Assembly: GCF_023155095.1 (NCBI RefSeq)
Contig: NZ_JAKNDA010000005.1
Span: 62,001 to 126,000 of the forward strand
From: Idiomarina aminovorans
GTDB lineage: Bacteria; Pseudomonadota; Gammaproteobacteria; Enterobacterales; Alteromonadaceae
Reading direction: 5' to 3'
Length of the DNA: 64,000 bases
A program made the position numbers and the translations under genes. Shown here in pieces: positions 1-9,297 of the stretch (positions are counted from its first letter, which is position 1; the number at the start of each line of letters is the position of its first letter). Under the pieces are notes generated by a model. That model ran no database searches and had not been told where the DNA came from. It saw only the letters and a program-made list of their open reading frames with translations.

Positions 1-1
1 A

Positions 2-1249
2 CGTGAGCAGAATATTGTGAGTCATATGCTGGCGAATGCATTGCAGGAAAATGAAACTGAGCACTCCTTCTTAAAAACCTATCTCGCACCTGCCAATGAG
101 TTTAATGGCGATTTAGTTCTGACTAAAGGTGGGCCGTTAGGTAACTTTTATTTGTTTGTTGGTGACTTTACCGGGCACGGGCTGGCGCCTGCAACCGGCG
201 CTTTACCGGTTTCTCAGACCTTTTTTGATTTAGCTGAAAAAGGGCTTTCTGTGGCTAATATGGTAGAAGAGTTTAATCGTAAGCTGGTTAGGCTGTTACC
301 TGATGATATGTTTTGTGCGGCTTTTGTAGCCGAGTTATCAGCCAACGGCGAGCGTTTAACCTATTGGAATGGCGGTATTCCCGATGCGCTTTTGATTAAT
401 GGAGCCGGTCAAGTAGAAAAAAGATTAGTACCCGAGCATATGGCGTTGGGGATCCTGTCACCGGATGAGTTCAGTAGCCAGGTCAGCCATTGTTTCGTCG
501 AAGAGAATACCCGCCTGATAACTTATACTGATGGTGTTGTCGAAATGACAAACAAAGCTGATGAAAGGTTATCTGAACGAGGCTTTGAAATCTTGCTGCT
601 ACGCTATGCCTGTGAACGGGACTTTGAAGGGTTAGTTAATGCATTGCAGACGTTTAAAGAGAATCAGGAACAGCTGGATGATATCTCATTGGTTTGCCTG
701 GACTGTGGTGGTGTGACTAATTTACCCGTGAGTAAGCCTGAAAATAACGTGACTCACTTGCCTTTTCGGTTAGTTGTTTATTTAAAAGAAGACGAGATTA
801 AGGGTCAAGACCCGATTATTAAGCTGGTGGACTCACTTATCCATCTGGAAGGGATCCGGGCTCACAAAACCGCTTTATATTTGTTACTGGCAGAAGCTTT
901 TAATAATATGCTTGAACATAGCGTGCTGCAGCTCGACTCAGGAATAAAGCAAACCGGACAAGGATTTGATGAATATTACCGAACCCGGGAACAACGCTTG
1001 GCTGAATTAAAAGACGTTGAAATAGAAATTGATATTCAATATCAACCAGACAGTAGTTTACTGTCTTTCAGCATTGCATCGAATAGTGAAAATGGCTTTA
1101 TCGAGTGTCAGGAAAATGTTGAGGGCGATGAGGTACTCGCCTTTGGACGAGGTCTGCAGTTGATAAAAAACTTCTCAAGTTACGTTGACTGGCGTGATCA
1201 TGGTCGTCGTCTGTATATTGAATATGACCTTAGCCTCCCGCCCGCTTAA
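2..1249 (+). CDS. SpoIIE-type (PPM) phosphatase with C-terminal HATPase domain, 5' partial
   Basis: The frame is open to the left edge of the window, so the gene almost certainly begins upstream; a GTG at 17 is available but falls in the linker before the phosphatase domain. The visible part carries a PPM/SpoIIE serine phosphatase domain: FNGDLV and GDFTGHG supply metal-binding Asp residues, followed by YTDGVVE and DDISLVCL. It ends with a GHKL ATPase domain (N-box EAFNNMLEH, G-box GRGLQLI) of the anti-sigma-factor kinase type. Proteins of this build usually start with a response-regulator receiver domain, which would lie outside the window; that is inference. The expected role is partner-switching control through dephosphorylation and phosphorylation of an anti-anti-sigma-like protein. 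The 3' end overlaps the convergent yciH by 20 bp. Confidence 0.8.
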   Translation, partial: REQNIVSHMLANALQENETEHSFLKTYLAPANEFNGDLVLTKGGPLGNFYLFVGDFTGHGLAPATGALPVSQTFFDLAEKGLSVANMVEEFNRKLVRLLPDDMFCAAFVAELSANGERLTYWNGGIPDALLINGAGQVEKRLVPEHMALGILSPDEFSSQVSHCFVEENTRLITYTDGVVEMTNKADERLSERGFEILLLRYACERDFEGLVNALQTFKENQEQLDDISLVCLDCGGVTNLPVSKPENNVTHLPFRLVVYLKEDEIKGQDPIIKLVDSLIHLEGIRAHKTALYLLLAEAFNNMLEHSVLQLDSGIKQTGQGFDEYYRTREQRLAELKDVEIEIDIQYQPDSSLLSFSIASNSENGFIECQENVEGDEVLAFGRGLQLIKNFSSYVDWRDHGRRLYIEYDLSLPPA

Positions 1250-1565
1250 CGTTGTAACCTTCTTTTTTTAGCCAGCTTTCAATGCTTTCCCGTTGATCAC
1301 CTTGCAGCTCAATGTCATAGTCTTTTAGCGAGCCACCAACACCACAGTGTTGTTTTAGCTTTTTAGCGATGGCTTTTAACTCTGCTTGCGGCTTATCTAA
1401 GCCAGTGATGATGGTGACCCCTTTACCTTTTCGGCCTTTTGTTTCCCGGCGCAGGCGCACTATGCCATCCCCTTGCGGAACATGTTCGGGCTCAGGATCT
1501 GGCTCAACCCGGCCTGAATTTGTTGAATAAACCATCTGGCTCAGTTGGTCTTTCCAGTCTGACAT
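1230..1565 (-). CDS. yciH: YciH, SUI1/eIF1-like translation factor
   Basis: A 111-residue protein matching the bacterial YciH family end to end: GDGIVRLRRETKGRKGKGV, a GL-D segment, the CGVGGSLKD loop and a C-terminal KRAGG. YciH is the bacterial counterpart of eIF1 and has been implicated in start-site fidelity and stress-dependent translation control. I chose the ATG at 1565 (MSDWKDQ), which lines up with the E. coli start; a GTG four codons upstream at 1577 is possible but would overlap the preceding gene by 7 bp. It is the last gene of a minus-strand run with the membrane protein (1571-2329) and the histidine kinase (2357-3040). Confidence 0.9.
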   Translation of the reverse strand: MSDWKDQLSQMVYSTNSGRVEPDPEPEHVPQGDGIVRLRRETKGRKGKGVTIITGLDKPQAELKAIAKKLKQHCGVGGSLKDYDIELQGDQRESIESWLKKEGYNVKRAGG

Positions 1566-1570
1566 TGTAT

Positions 1571-2329
1571 TTACCACTTTTTCTTCGGTTGAAATAATTC
1601 TTCTAAGTCGTCTTCTTTTTTATGTTTTTCTTTATCTCTGGCGTGAGCATCTTTCAATTCTTGCGCAATTTGCTCCAGTGCCTGCTGTATAGATTGCTGG
1701 CGAGAAGTCGTGTAATCATCACTAAAGTTTTGATCCTCAATGGTACGCAGAGCTTTCTCATAATATTGCCTTGCGGAGCCCAGCATTTGGCTCTCATAAG
1801 CATGACGGCCGCGACGTATTAAAGTCTCAATGCTAATTTTTAGCTGGAGTTTAGTTAAGCGTTGGTCTTCAACACTAAAAACATTGCTGTCGACTCTGCC
1901 ACGTGAATGCTCGCTTCGCAATGTTCCTCGTAAACGTTTCAGTCCATTGATCATGGCTATAATTTGCTTGTCGTTCTGCGGAATCTCAAAGTCTTCACTG
2001 ATCAAAGAGGTATCATTGCGATCAACACTTTGTATGCGTTCCTCATAATCTTGTATTCGCGCCTGATAGTCTTTTGACGAAGAGGTGCTGTTCATGCTTT
2101 TAAGGACTTCCAGTGCTCGACTATTCAGCACAACCAGCATGGATTTTCCGACCGGAAAGAAGCTCGACATATGAATAAGGTCTTCAATCTGCTCGAGAGA
2201 GTTGCGAAAGCGCGCCATTTTTTTGCGACGATCTAACTCTAAACGCTGTTTATGTTGTTGCACCGCACCGACAATAACTGCCAGTATTATCAGTAATACA
2301 ATCAGTGCGATAACAATGGTGTAAATCAT
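1571..2329 (-). CDS. Conserved membrane-anchored coiled-coil protein, function unknown
   Basis: A 252-residue protein with one N-terminal membrane helix (about residues 3-23, rich in Ile/Val/Leu) followed by a strongly charged cytoplasmic region. The rest is helical, with likely coiled coil around residues 25-50 and 190-225 and a Lys/Glu-rich tail ending PKKKW. I recognise no enzyme motif. The segment GRHAYESQMLGSARQYYEKA resembles a single TPR-like helix pair. It lies 27 bp downstream of the histidine kinase and a few bases upstream of yciH on the same strand, so the three are probably co-transcribed. Similar proteins of unknown function occur in Alteromonadales as far as I recall. Confidence 0.75.
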   Translation of the reverse strand: MIYTIVIALIVLLIILAVIVGAVQQHKQRLELDRRKKMARFRNSLEQIEDLIHMSSFFPVGKSMLVVLNSRALEVLKSMNSTSSSKDYQARIQDYEERIQSVDRNDTSLISEDFEIPQNDKQIIAMINGLKRLRGTLRSEHSRGRVDSNVFSVEDQRLTKLQLKISIETLIRRGRHAYESQMLGSARQYYEKALRTIEDQNFSDDYTTSRQQSIQQALEQIAQELKDAHARDKEKHKKEDDLEELFQPKKKW

Positions 2330-2356
2330 ATTACGCTCATTAGGTTATTATTGTTT

Positions 2357-3040
2357 TCAGGGTAATGTTAAAGAGAAAACACCACCACCTAAGTGTCCAT
2401 TATTTTTGAGTTCGATAAAACCTTTTTTATGGTTTCGCTCATGCGCATTTGCAATCAAATGAGCGAAGTAGAGCCCAAGTCCCGTTCGCGCCTGCTGAAC
2501 ATTTAATTGTTGCATTGGCATGGTAGCATTTTCCAGCATCTCAATAGGGAAACCCTCACCATTATCATGAACCGTAATTTGGCAACCACCGTTATCGTCT
2601 GGTTCAACTTTAATAAAGAGTTTATCGGCGGTATAGCGCATTGCATTAATGATGGCGTCATTCAGTAAATTAAAGATGAGATCTCTGTCAAACCAGCTGG
2701 TAGCTGTTTCAGCTATCTCTGTACTGACTGCTATGTTCCGCTGTTCCAGATAAATTTCATTATTAAGCAGTAACTCTTCAATGACTTCATCAAGGTGGTG
2801 CTGATCCATATTTAACGGCAACGCATCATTATTTTCACGGTAAAGCGTCAGCATTTGCATTAAGCTGGAATTGATCCGTTGGGCTTCGTAATGGACTTTC
2901 GCCATTTTTTCTGTTGCACTGCTATCTGTGACCTGTTCAGACACTTCTTCTATCATCTGAATGAGTAAGCACAATGAGTTTTTCATATCATGTACAGAAG
3001 AAGCCAGTACGGTTGAAAAATCGAATGTGCGCTGAGCCAT
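2357..3040 (-). CDS. Soluble sensor histidine kinase
   Basis: A 227-residue kinase without membrane segments or a recognisable sensor domain. The dimerisation/phosphoacceptor helix carries SSVHDMKNSL, so His17 is the likely phosphorylation site. The ATPase domain has the N-box (NLLNDAIINAMRY), G1 (HDNGEGFP) and G2 (TGLGLYFAHL). I chose the ATG at 3040 because AGGAA precedes it by about 9 nt; a TTG at 3079 would add 13 residues. The short input region suggests that another protein controls it. The nearby SpoIIE-type regulator (2-1249), convergently transcribed, is a plausible partner, though only by proximity. Confidence 0.85.
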   Translation of the reverse strand: MAQRTFDFSTVLASSVHDMKNSLCLLIQMIEEVSEQVTDSSATEKMAKVHYEAQRINSSLMQMLTLYRENNDALPLNMDQHHLDEVIEELLLNNEIYLEQRNIAVSTEIAETATSWFDRDLIFNLLNDAIINAMRYTADKLFIKVEPDDNGGCQITVHDNGEGFPIEMLENATMPMQQLNVQQARTGLGLYFAHLIANAHERNHKKGFIELKNNGHLGGGVFSLTLP

Positions 3041-3103
3041 AGAAGCCAATTCCTGTCGTACCGATAAAAGTTTCGACAAATACAGTTGCTATCGTTTTTA
3101 TAT

Positions 3104-4150
<1,047 letters not shown>

Positions 4151-4172
4151 ACACCGGCAGTAGACTTATTAA

Positions 4173-5546
4173 TTAGCACTCAGTAATATTGACAGCCAAA
4201 CCGCCTCGCGCGGTTTCTTTGTATTTGGTCTTCATGTCGTTACCGGTGTCCCACATCGTTTTAATCACTTTATCCAATGACACTTTTTGGTCACCGTCGC
4301 CGCGCATCGCTAAACGAGCAGCATTAATGGCTTTGACAGAGCCCATAGCGTTGCGTTCAATACAAGGCACCTGGACTAAACCACCGACAGGGTCACAGGT
4401 TAAGCCTAAATTATGCTCCATGCCAATTTCCGCGGCATTTTCCACCGTAGAAGGGTCCGCCCCCATAAATTCGGCTAAGGCTCCGGCTGCCATTGAACAG
4501 GCAACGCCGACTTCGCCCTGACAACCAACTTCGGCACCGGAAATAGAAGCATTTTTCTTATAAAGAATACCGATAGCAGCCGATGTCAGCAGAAAACGCA
4601 CAACAGAGTCTTCGTCGAAAGTCTCGATAAACCGGTCAGCATAGCTCATTACCGCCGGTATAATACCTGCCGCTCCATTGGTCGGTGCGGTTACGATACG
4701 CCCACCAGCAGCATTTTCCTCATTAACGGCCAGAGCATAAAGGTCGACCCAGTCCATTACCTGCATGGCATCACCAGACTTTTCTTTTTTCAGGCGCTGA
4801 TAAAAGGATGAAGCCCGGCGGCGCACTTTTAGGCCTCCCGGAAGAATACCTTCGGTGGTAATGCCATTGTTGATGCTTTCCTGCATGGTACGCCAAATTT
4901 TCATCAGACCAGTGCGAATATCGTCTTCACTACGAAAGACTTTTTCGTTCGCCATCATTAACGAACTCATGCGCATACCATGTTCTTTGCAATGAGCAAG
5001 AAGGTCCGCGGCACTGTTAAATGGGTATGGAATCGGTTTTGCCGATTGCTCTATGGCTTCTTCCAGAGTCTCGTCAAAATCTTGATCGCGCACAATAAAG
5101 CCGCCGCCAATGGAATAATAGAGATCGCTATAAATGATCTCCCCATCTTTCAGCAGCTTGAGCTCCATGGCGTTGGCGTGCTTGGGCATGGTTTTTCGGC
5201 GGTGAAAAGTAATAGCGCCTTCATTGGGAAAAGAAACGTCTTTCTCACCCAGCAAATTCAGCTTTTCAGTCTTACGGGTTTGCTCCAGAAAATCTTCAAC
5301 AGTGTCAGTGTCTATCGTTTCAGGAGTCTCGCCGACGAGCCCCAGAATAACCGCTTTACCGGTACCGTGACCTTTACCCGTTTGTCCAAGTGAACCGAAC
5401 AGTTCGACTTTTATTCCATCTGCGTTATCTAGATGTCCTGACTGTTTTGCGATATGCAAAAAATCATAAGCGGCTTTCATCGGCCCTACAGTGTGAGAAC
5501 TGGAAGGGCCAATACCAATTTTATAGATATCAAAAACGCTGATCAT
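4173..5546 (-). CDS. sdaA: L-serine ammonia-lyase (serine dehydratase), iron-sulfur type
   Basis: A 457-residue single-chain L-serine dehydratase that converts L-serine to pyruvate and ammonia with a [4Fe-4S] cluster. The N-terminal beta domain begins [20 protein letters not shown]. The alpha domain carries the presumed cluster cysteines in [16 protein letters not shown] and VPCIERN. The last residue is Cys (NITEC). In the Legionella enzyme the C-terminal Cys reaches into the active site as a fourth cluster ligand and auto-inhibitor, and the same arrangement is possible here. I chose [11 protein letters not shown] at 5546 over an in-frame start 18 codons upstream. It fits a metabolism that burns amino acids. 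Confidence 0.95.
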   Translation of the reverse strand: MISVFDIYKIGIGPSSSHTVGPMKAAYDFLHIAKQSGHLDNADGIKVELFGSLGQTGKGHGTGKAVILGLVGETPETIDTDTVEDFLEQTRKTEKLNLLGEKDVSFPNEGAITFHRRKTMPKHANAMELKLLKDGEIIYSDLYYSIGGGFIVRDQDFDETLEEAIEQSAKPIPYPFNSAADLLAHCKEHGMRMSSLMMANEKVFRSEDDIRTGLMKIWRTMQESINNGITTEGILPGGLKVRRRASSFYQRLKKEKSGDAMQVMDWVDLYALAVNEENAAGGRIVTAPTNGAAGIIPAVMSYADRFIETFDEDSVVRFLLTSAAIGILYKKNASISGAEVGCQGEVGVACSMAAGALAEFMGADPSTVENAAEIGMEHNLGLTCDPVGGLVQVPCIERNAMGSVKAINAARLAMRGDGDQKVSLDKVIKTMWDTGNDMKTKYKETARGGLAVNITEC

Positions 5547-5642
5547 ACTTATCCTTACCTGTCGCGCATGCTTGTTCTGTTCATTATAGTATTGTCGCAT
5601 GATTCATGTGGGGGGAAGCAAGTTTTAAGCGAAAATAAGTGC

Positions 5643-6257
5643 TCAGTTCAGCGGTCTGAAGTTGTTTTTGCTGTCGGGTTGTAGCTGCTCTGATAATTCA
5701 CGCAAGATACCGGCGGTGGCGCCCCAAATGTTTCGATGCTGCCAGGGAATGAAGTAAACGCGGTCATAGATGAACTTACGAATACGGTAAACGTAGTGGT
5801 TACCGTGGTCTAAAATATCAGCCAGCGGTACTTCAAAAATTTCAGCCACTTCGCTTTCCTCAGCGACCAAAGGTTGTTGCGGTGATGCAAAAGCCACGTA
5901 AGGACGAATCATAAAATAAGATAAGACCGGGTAGTCCTGTAAACGCCCGACAACTTCCACCTGACTGCGCGGCAGGCCAATTTCTTCTTCTGTTTCGCGC
6001 AGTGCGGTATCCAGTAAATCGGTATCGGTATCGTCAAAGCGGCCGCCGGGAAAACTGATTTGACCGGCGTGCTTGCGCAATGTGCTGGAACGCCGGGTAA
6101 GTATCAATGACAGTCCCTGCGGGCGTTCAATAATTGGAATTAACACCGCCGCGGGACGCAGGCGCTTTCGCAGTGGCTCATCAATTCGGCGCTCGACAGG
6201 CGGTGACGGGTAAAGACTAAAGCGACGAATGAAGTCTGCGCGAGTACTAATACTCAT
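5643..6257 (-). CDS. nudL: NUDIX hydrolase of the NudL / CoA pyrophosphatase group
   Basis: A 204-residue protein. The Nudix box is GRFDDTDTDLLDTALRETEE followed by EIGL; the usual E after GX5 is Asp, as in other NudL proteins, while the catalytic REXXEE core is intact. Just upstream is the extended CoA-type motif, LILTRRSSTLRKHAGQISFP, diagnostic of CoA diphosphohydrolases that cut CoA to phosphopantetheine and 3',5'-ADP. The start overlaps the stop of pabB by 4 bp, so the two are co-translated, an arrangement seen in other gammaproteobacteria. Confidence 0.9.
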   Translation of the reverse strand: MSISTRADFIRRFSLYPSPPVERRIDEPLRKRLRPAAVLIPIIERPQGLSLILTRRSSTLRKHAGQISFPGGRFDDTDTDLLDTALRETEEEIGLPRSQVEVVGRLQDYPVLSYFMIRPYVAFASPQQPLVAEESEVAEIFEVPLADILDHGNHYVYRIRKFIYDRVYFIPWQHRNIWGATAGILRELSEQLQPDSKNNFRPLN

Positions 6258-7636
6258 GAGGCTAGTACTGGCAATATGCGCGACACTTTGTCTTTGGTTT
6301 CCTGATACTCTTCCGCCGCCGTTGAGTCTGCCACCAGGCCTCCGCCGGCCCAGCAGTATAGCTGCCCATTTTCCGCAAGCAGAGTACGAATAGTAATACT
6401 GGTGTCGCTGCGGCCATGTTGAGAAAAGTACCCCATACTGCCGCAGTAAATATTACGGCGGTGAGGTTCCAGTTCCTCAATAATTTGCATAGCGCGAATT
6501 TTGGGGGCGCCGGTAATAGAACCGCCCGGAAAAGCACCGTTAAACAAGCTCAGTGCTGTGCGGTCAGGTGGTAATTGACCAATAATTGTTGATACCAGGT
6601 GATGAACCGCGGGAAAGCTCTCTATGGCAAACAAACGCGGCGTTTTGATGCTGTTAGGTTGGCAGTTTTTACTGAGATCATTACGTAACAAGTCGACAAT
6701 CATTAAGTTTTCTGCCCGGTCTTTGTCCGCATTTAGTAAAGCTTCCTGGCTCTCTTGATCGCGATGTTCGTCGCCGAAGCGCGGGCGGGTGCCTTTAATC
6801 GGTTTGGTTTCCACCAGGCCGTGCGCATCGGTTAATAAAAAACGCTCGGGAGAAAGACTTAAAATAGCACTGTCGGTCAGGCGCATAAAAGCTGAAAATG
6901 GTGCCGAATTCGCCTGTCGCAATTTTAGATAGGCCTGCCATTCGCTGCCCTGGTAGTTTGCCGAATACCGTTGCGCTAAATTAATCTGGTAGGCATCACC
7001 GGCCAGCAAATAGTTTTGTACTGCCTCGAATTTATCGGTGTACTGCTGCTGGTTCATGTTGCTTTGCCAGTCACTGACTAGCTGAAAGGGTTCAGTACTT
7101 TCTGCCGAGGTTGTCTGGCACCAGAACCGGGTTAATGCTTCTAATTGTTCTGCTGGCGCAACTAACCAGGTCGTATTGGTTTTTCGGTCAATAATGAGTG
7201 CCTGACTGTAATAGGCTAACACCGCATCGGGAGATCGGTAGTGGTCGGCATTAAACTCAGGAATAACCTCCAGAGAGCGGCCATGGTCGTAACCAAAAGC
7301 ACCGGCAAAGCCCCCTTGAAAAGGCAGGTCTGAAGGACCTTTATAGTGACCTGATAACTCATTCAGTTGCTCTGCATAACGGCAAAGATCAGCCGCAGAC
7401 TCTGGGGCGGGAGGCAATTCCAGATTCTCGTCTGACGATACATTTAATTTCCCCGCCTTGCAGCTTAAGACCAGTTGCGGCTGCCTGAAAATGATATCGT
7501 AGGCACAGTTCTCATGGCTCTGCGCGGCAGAATCCAGTAGCAAAGCATAGCTTTCATGCTGGCAACGTTGAAAGAGTTCAACAGCTGAGGCCTGACAGTT
7601 AAGTTTTATCGCACAGAGATCGGGGAAGACACTCAC
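6254..7636 (-). CDS. pabB: Aminodeoxychorismate synthase component I
   Basis: A 460-residue chorismate-binding enzyme that, with a PabA glutaminase encoded elsewhere, makes 4-amino-4-deoxychorismate for folate synthesis. The C-terminal catalytic domain has DAYQINLAQRY, LSPERFLL, PIKGTRPR, RAENLMIVDLLRND and GGSITGAPKIRAM. The Lys in PIKGT marks PabB rather than anthranilate synthase (TrpE has PIAGT) and is the nucleophile that forms the covalent intermediate. The N-terminal half is the tryptophan-binding-like fold. It is translationally coupled to nudL. Confidence 0.93.
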   Translation of the reverse strand: MSVFPDLCAIKLNCQASAVELFQRCQHESYALLLDSAAQSHENCAYDIIFRQPQLVLSCKAGKLNVSSDENLELPPAPESAADLCRYAEQLNELSGHYKGPSDLPFQGGFAGAFGYDHGRSLEVIPEFNADHYRSPDAVLAYYSQALIIDRKTNTTWLVAPAEQLEALTRFWCQTTSAESTEPFQLVSDWQSNMNQQQYTDKFEAVQNYLLAGDAYQINLAQRYSANYQGSEWQAYLKLRQANSAPFSAFMRLTDSAILSLSPERFLLTDAHGLVETKPIKGTRPRFGDEHRDQESQEALLNADKDRAENLMIVDLLRNDLSKNCQPNSIKTPRLFAIESFPAVHHLVSTIIGQLPPDRTALSLFNGAFPGGSITGAPKIRAMQIIEELEPHRRNIYCGSMGYFSQHGRSDTSITIRTLLAENGQLYCWAGGGLVADSTAAEEYQETKDKVSRILPVLAS

Positions 7637-7710
7637 ATCATGCTCGCAGTTAAGGCTGGTTGTTCATAACAGACATAGTATCACAGCAAATATTCACCAG
7701 TCAGCGGCAC

Positions 7711-7739
7711 TGGTCAGTTGTCAGTGAAAACGCTATTAT
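7711..7739 (+). promoter_or_regulatory. Candidate sigma70 promoter for fumarase
   Basis: TGGTCA at 7711-7716 and TATTAT at 7734-7739 are spaced 17 bp apart, and the start codon is 35 bp downstream. The match is moderate and was found by eye only. Confidence 0.4.
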
Positions 7740-7773
7740 AGCGCCACGCAAAAGTTAACCAAGAGGCAGTTCC

Positions 7774-9297
7774 ATGACCACCATTCGTCAGGCCGATTTT
7801 ATTGACAGTATCGCCGATTCGTTACAGTACATTTCCTATTATCACCCACTGGACTTTATAAAAGCATTGGATGAAGCCTACCAGCGGGAAGAGAGCGAAG
7901 CGGCGAAAAACGCCATTGCGCAGGTGTTGACCAACTCGCGTATGTCTGCACAAGGACATCGTCCAATTTGTCAGGACACGGGTATTGTGACCTGCTTTGT
8001 GAAAGTGGGCATGGGGGTGCAGTGGGATAAAACAGACCTGACCGTTCAGCAAATGGTGGACGAAGGCACTCGCCGTGCCTACAACAACTCGGATAACCCA
8101 CTACGGGCCTCTATTGTGGCAGACCCTGCCGGTGCGCGTAAAAATACCGGCGATAACACGCCGGCCGTGGTGCACATTGATATGGTGCCGGGCAATGAAA
8201 TTGAAGTAATGATTGCCGCAAAAGGCGGCGGTTCTGAAAATAAATCGAAAATGGTGATGTTGAACCCCAGTGACTCTATTGCGGACTGGGTGGTGGAAAC
8301 CTTGCCTAAGCTGGGTGCTGGCTGGTGCCCGCCGGGAATGCTGGGCATTGGTATTGGTGGTACGGCAGAAAAATCAGGGGTACTGGCTAAGGAATCGCTG
8401 ATGGAATCTGTGGATATCCATGAGTTAATGGAACGTGGCCCGCAAACTGCCGAAGAAGAGCTGCGCTTAGAAATATTTAACCGGGTGAATGCGTTAGGCA
8501 TTGGCGCGCAGGGTTTGGGTGGTTTAACGACGGTGCTGGATGTAAAAATAAAATCCTTGCCGACCCATGCGGCATCTAAACCGGTAACCTTAATTCCGAA
8601 CTGTGCGGCGACACGCCATGCGCACTTTACACTGGACGGTAGCGGTGTGGCTGATTTAACCCCACCAAAACTGGAAGACTGGCCTGACGTCACTTTTGAG
8701 CTGGGTGATGACGCGCGTCGCGTAAATCTGGACGAAGTGACGAAAGAAGCTATTCAGGACTGGAAGATGGGCGAAACCGTGCTTTTATCCGGTAAATTAC
8801 TGACGGGCCGAGATGCGGCGCATAAGCGTATTAAAAGCATGCTGGATAACGGTGAAAAACTACCGGTGGACTTTAACAACCGCTTTATTTACTACGTTGG
8901 ACCGGTCGACCCCGTGGGTGATGAAGTGGTCGGCCCTGCCGGACCGACAACCTCAACCCGGATGGATAAGTTCACCGAAAAAATGCTGGAAGAAGCCGGT
9001 ATTATTGGCATGGTCGGTAAAGCTGAACGCGGGCCCGAAGCCGTGGAAAGCATTCGTAAGCATAAAGCGGTGTACCTGATGGCCGTAGGCGGCGCAGCTT
9101 ACTTAGTCGCTAAAGCCATTAAAAAATCCCGTGTGGTGGCTTTTGAAGACTTAGGTATGGAAGCCATTTACGAATTTGAAGTGGAAGACATGCCGGTTAC
9201 CGTTGCGGTGGATAGCGATGGTCAGAATGCGCATACTCAAGGCCCTGCTATCTGGAAAGCCAAAATTGCCGACCTGAATGAAAAATTAGGAGCCTAA
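7774..9297 (+). CDS. fumA: Class I (iron-sulfur) fumarate hydratase
   Basis: A 507-residue single-chain class I fumarase interconverting fumarate and malate in the TCA cycle. The presumed [4Fe-4S] cysteines sit in RPICQDTG, GAGWCPPG and LIPNCAATRH. The N-terminal alpha-type domain includes GGGSENKSKM and GIGIGGTAEKS, and the C-terminal beta-type domain includes GRDAAHKRI and the VGPAGPTTSTRMD stretch. It is about 40 residues shorter than E. coli FumA (548) and of the length common in marine gammaproteobacteria. A purine-rich ribosome site (AAGAGG) precedes the ATG. Its stop overlaps the rmuC start by one base. Confidence 0.95.
   Translation: MTTIRQADFIDSIADSLQYISYYHPLDFIKALDEAYQREESEAAKNAIAQVLTNSRMSAQGHRPICQDTGIVTCFVKVGMGVQWDKTDLTVQQMVDEGTRRAYNNSDNPLRASIVADPAGARKNTGDNTPAVVHIDMVPGNEIEVMIAAKGGGSENKSKMVMLNPSDSIADWVVETLPKLGAGWCPPGMLGIGIGGTAEKSGVLAKESLMESVDIHELMERGPQTAEEELRLEIFNRVNALGIGAQGLGGLTTVLDVKIKSLPTHAASKPVTLIPNCAATRHAHFTLDGSGVADLTPPKLEDWPDVTFELGDDARRVNLDEVTKEAIQDWKMGETVLLSGKLLTGRDAAHKRIKSMLDNGEKLPVDFNNRFIYYVGPVDPVGDEVVGPAGPTTSTRMDKFTEKMLEEAGIIGMVGKAERGPEAVESIRKHKAVYLMAVGGAAYLVAKAIKKSRVVAFEDLGMEAIYEFEVEDMPVTVAVDSDGQNAHTQGPAIWKAKIADLNEKLGA

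Noticed and set aside
8079-8693. A 204-codon open frame on the minus strand
   Set aside because: It is antisense to the fumarase catalytic region; the composition is that of a shadow frame and no domain is recognisable.
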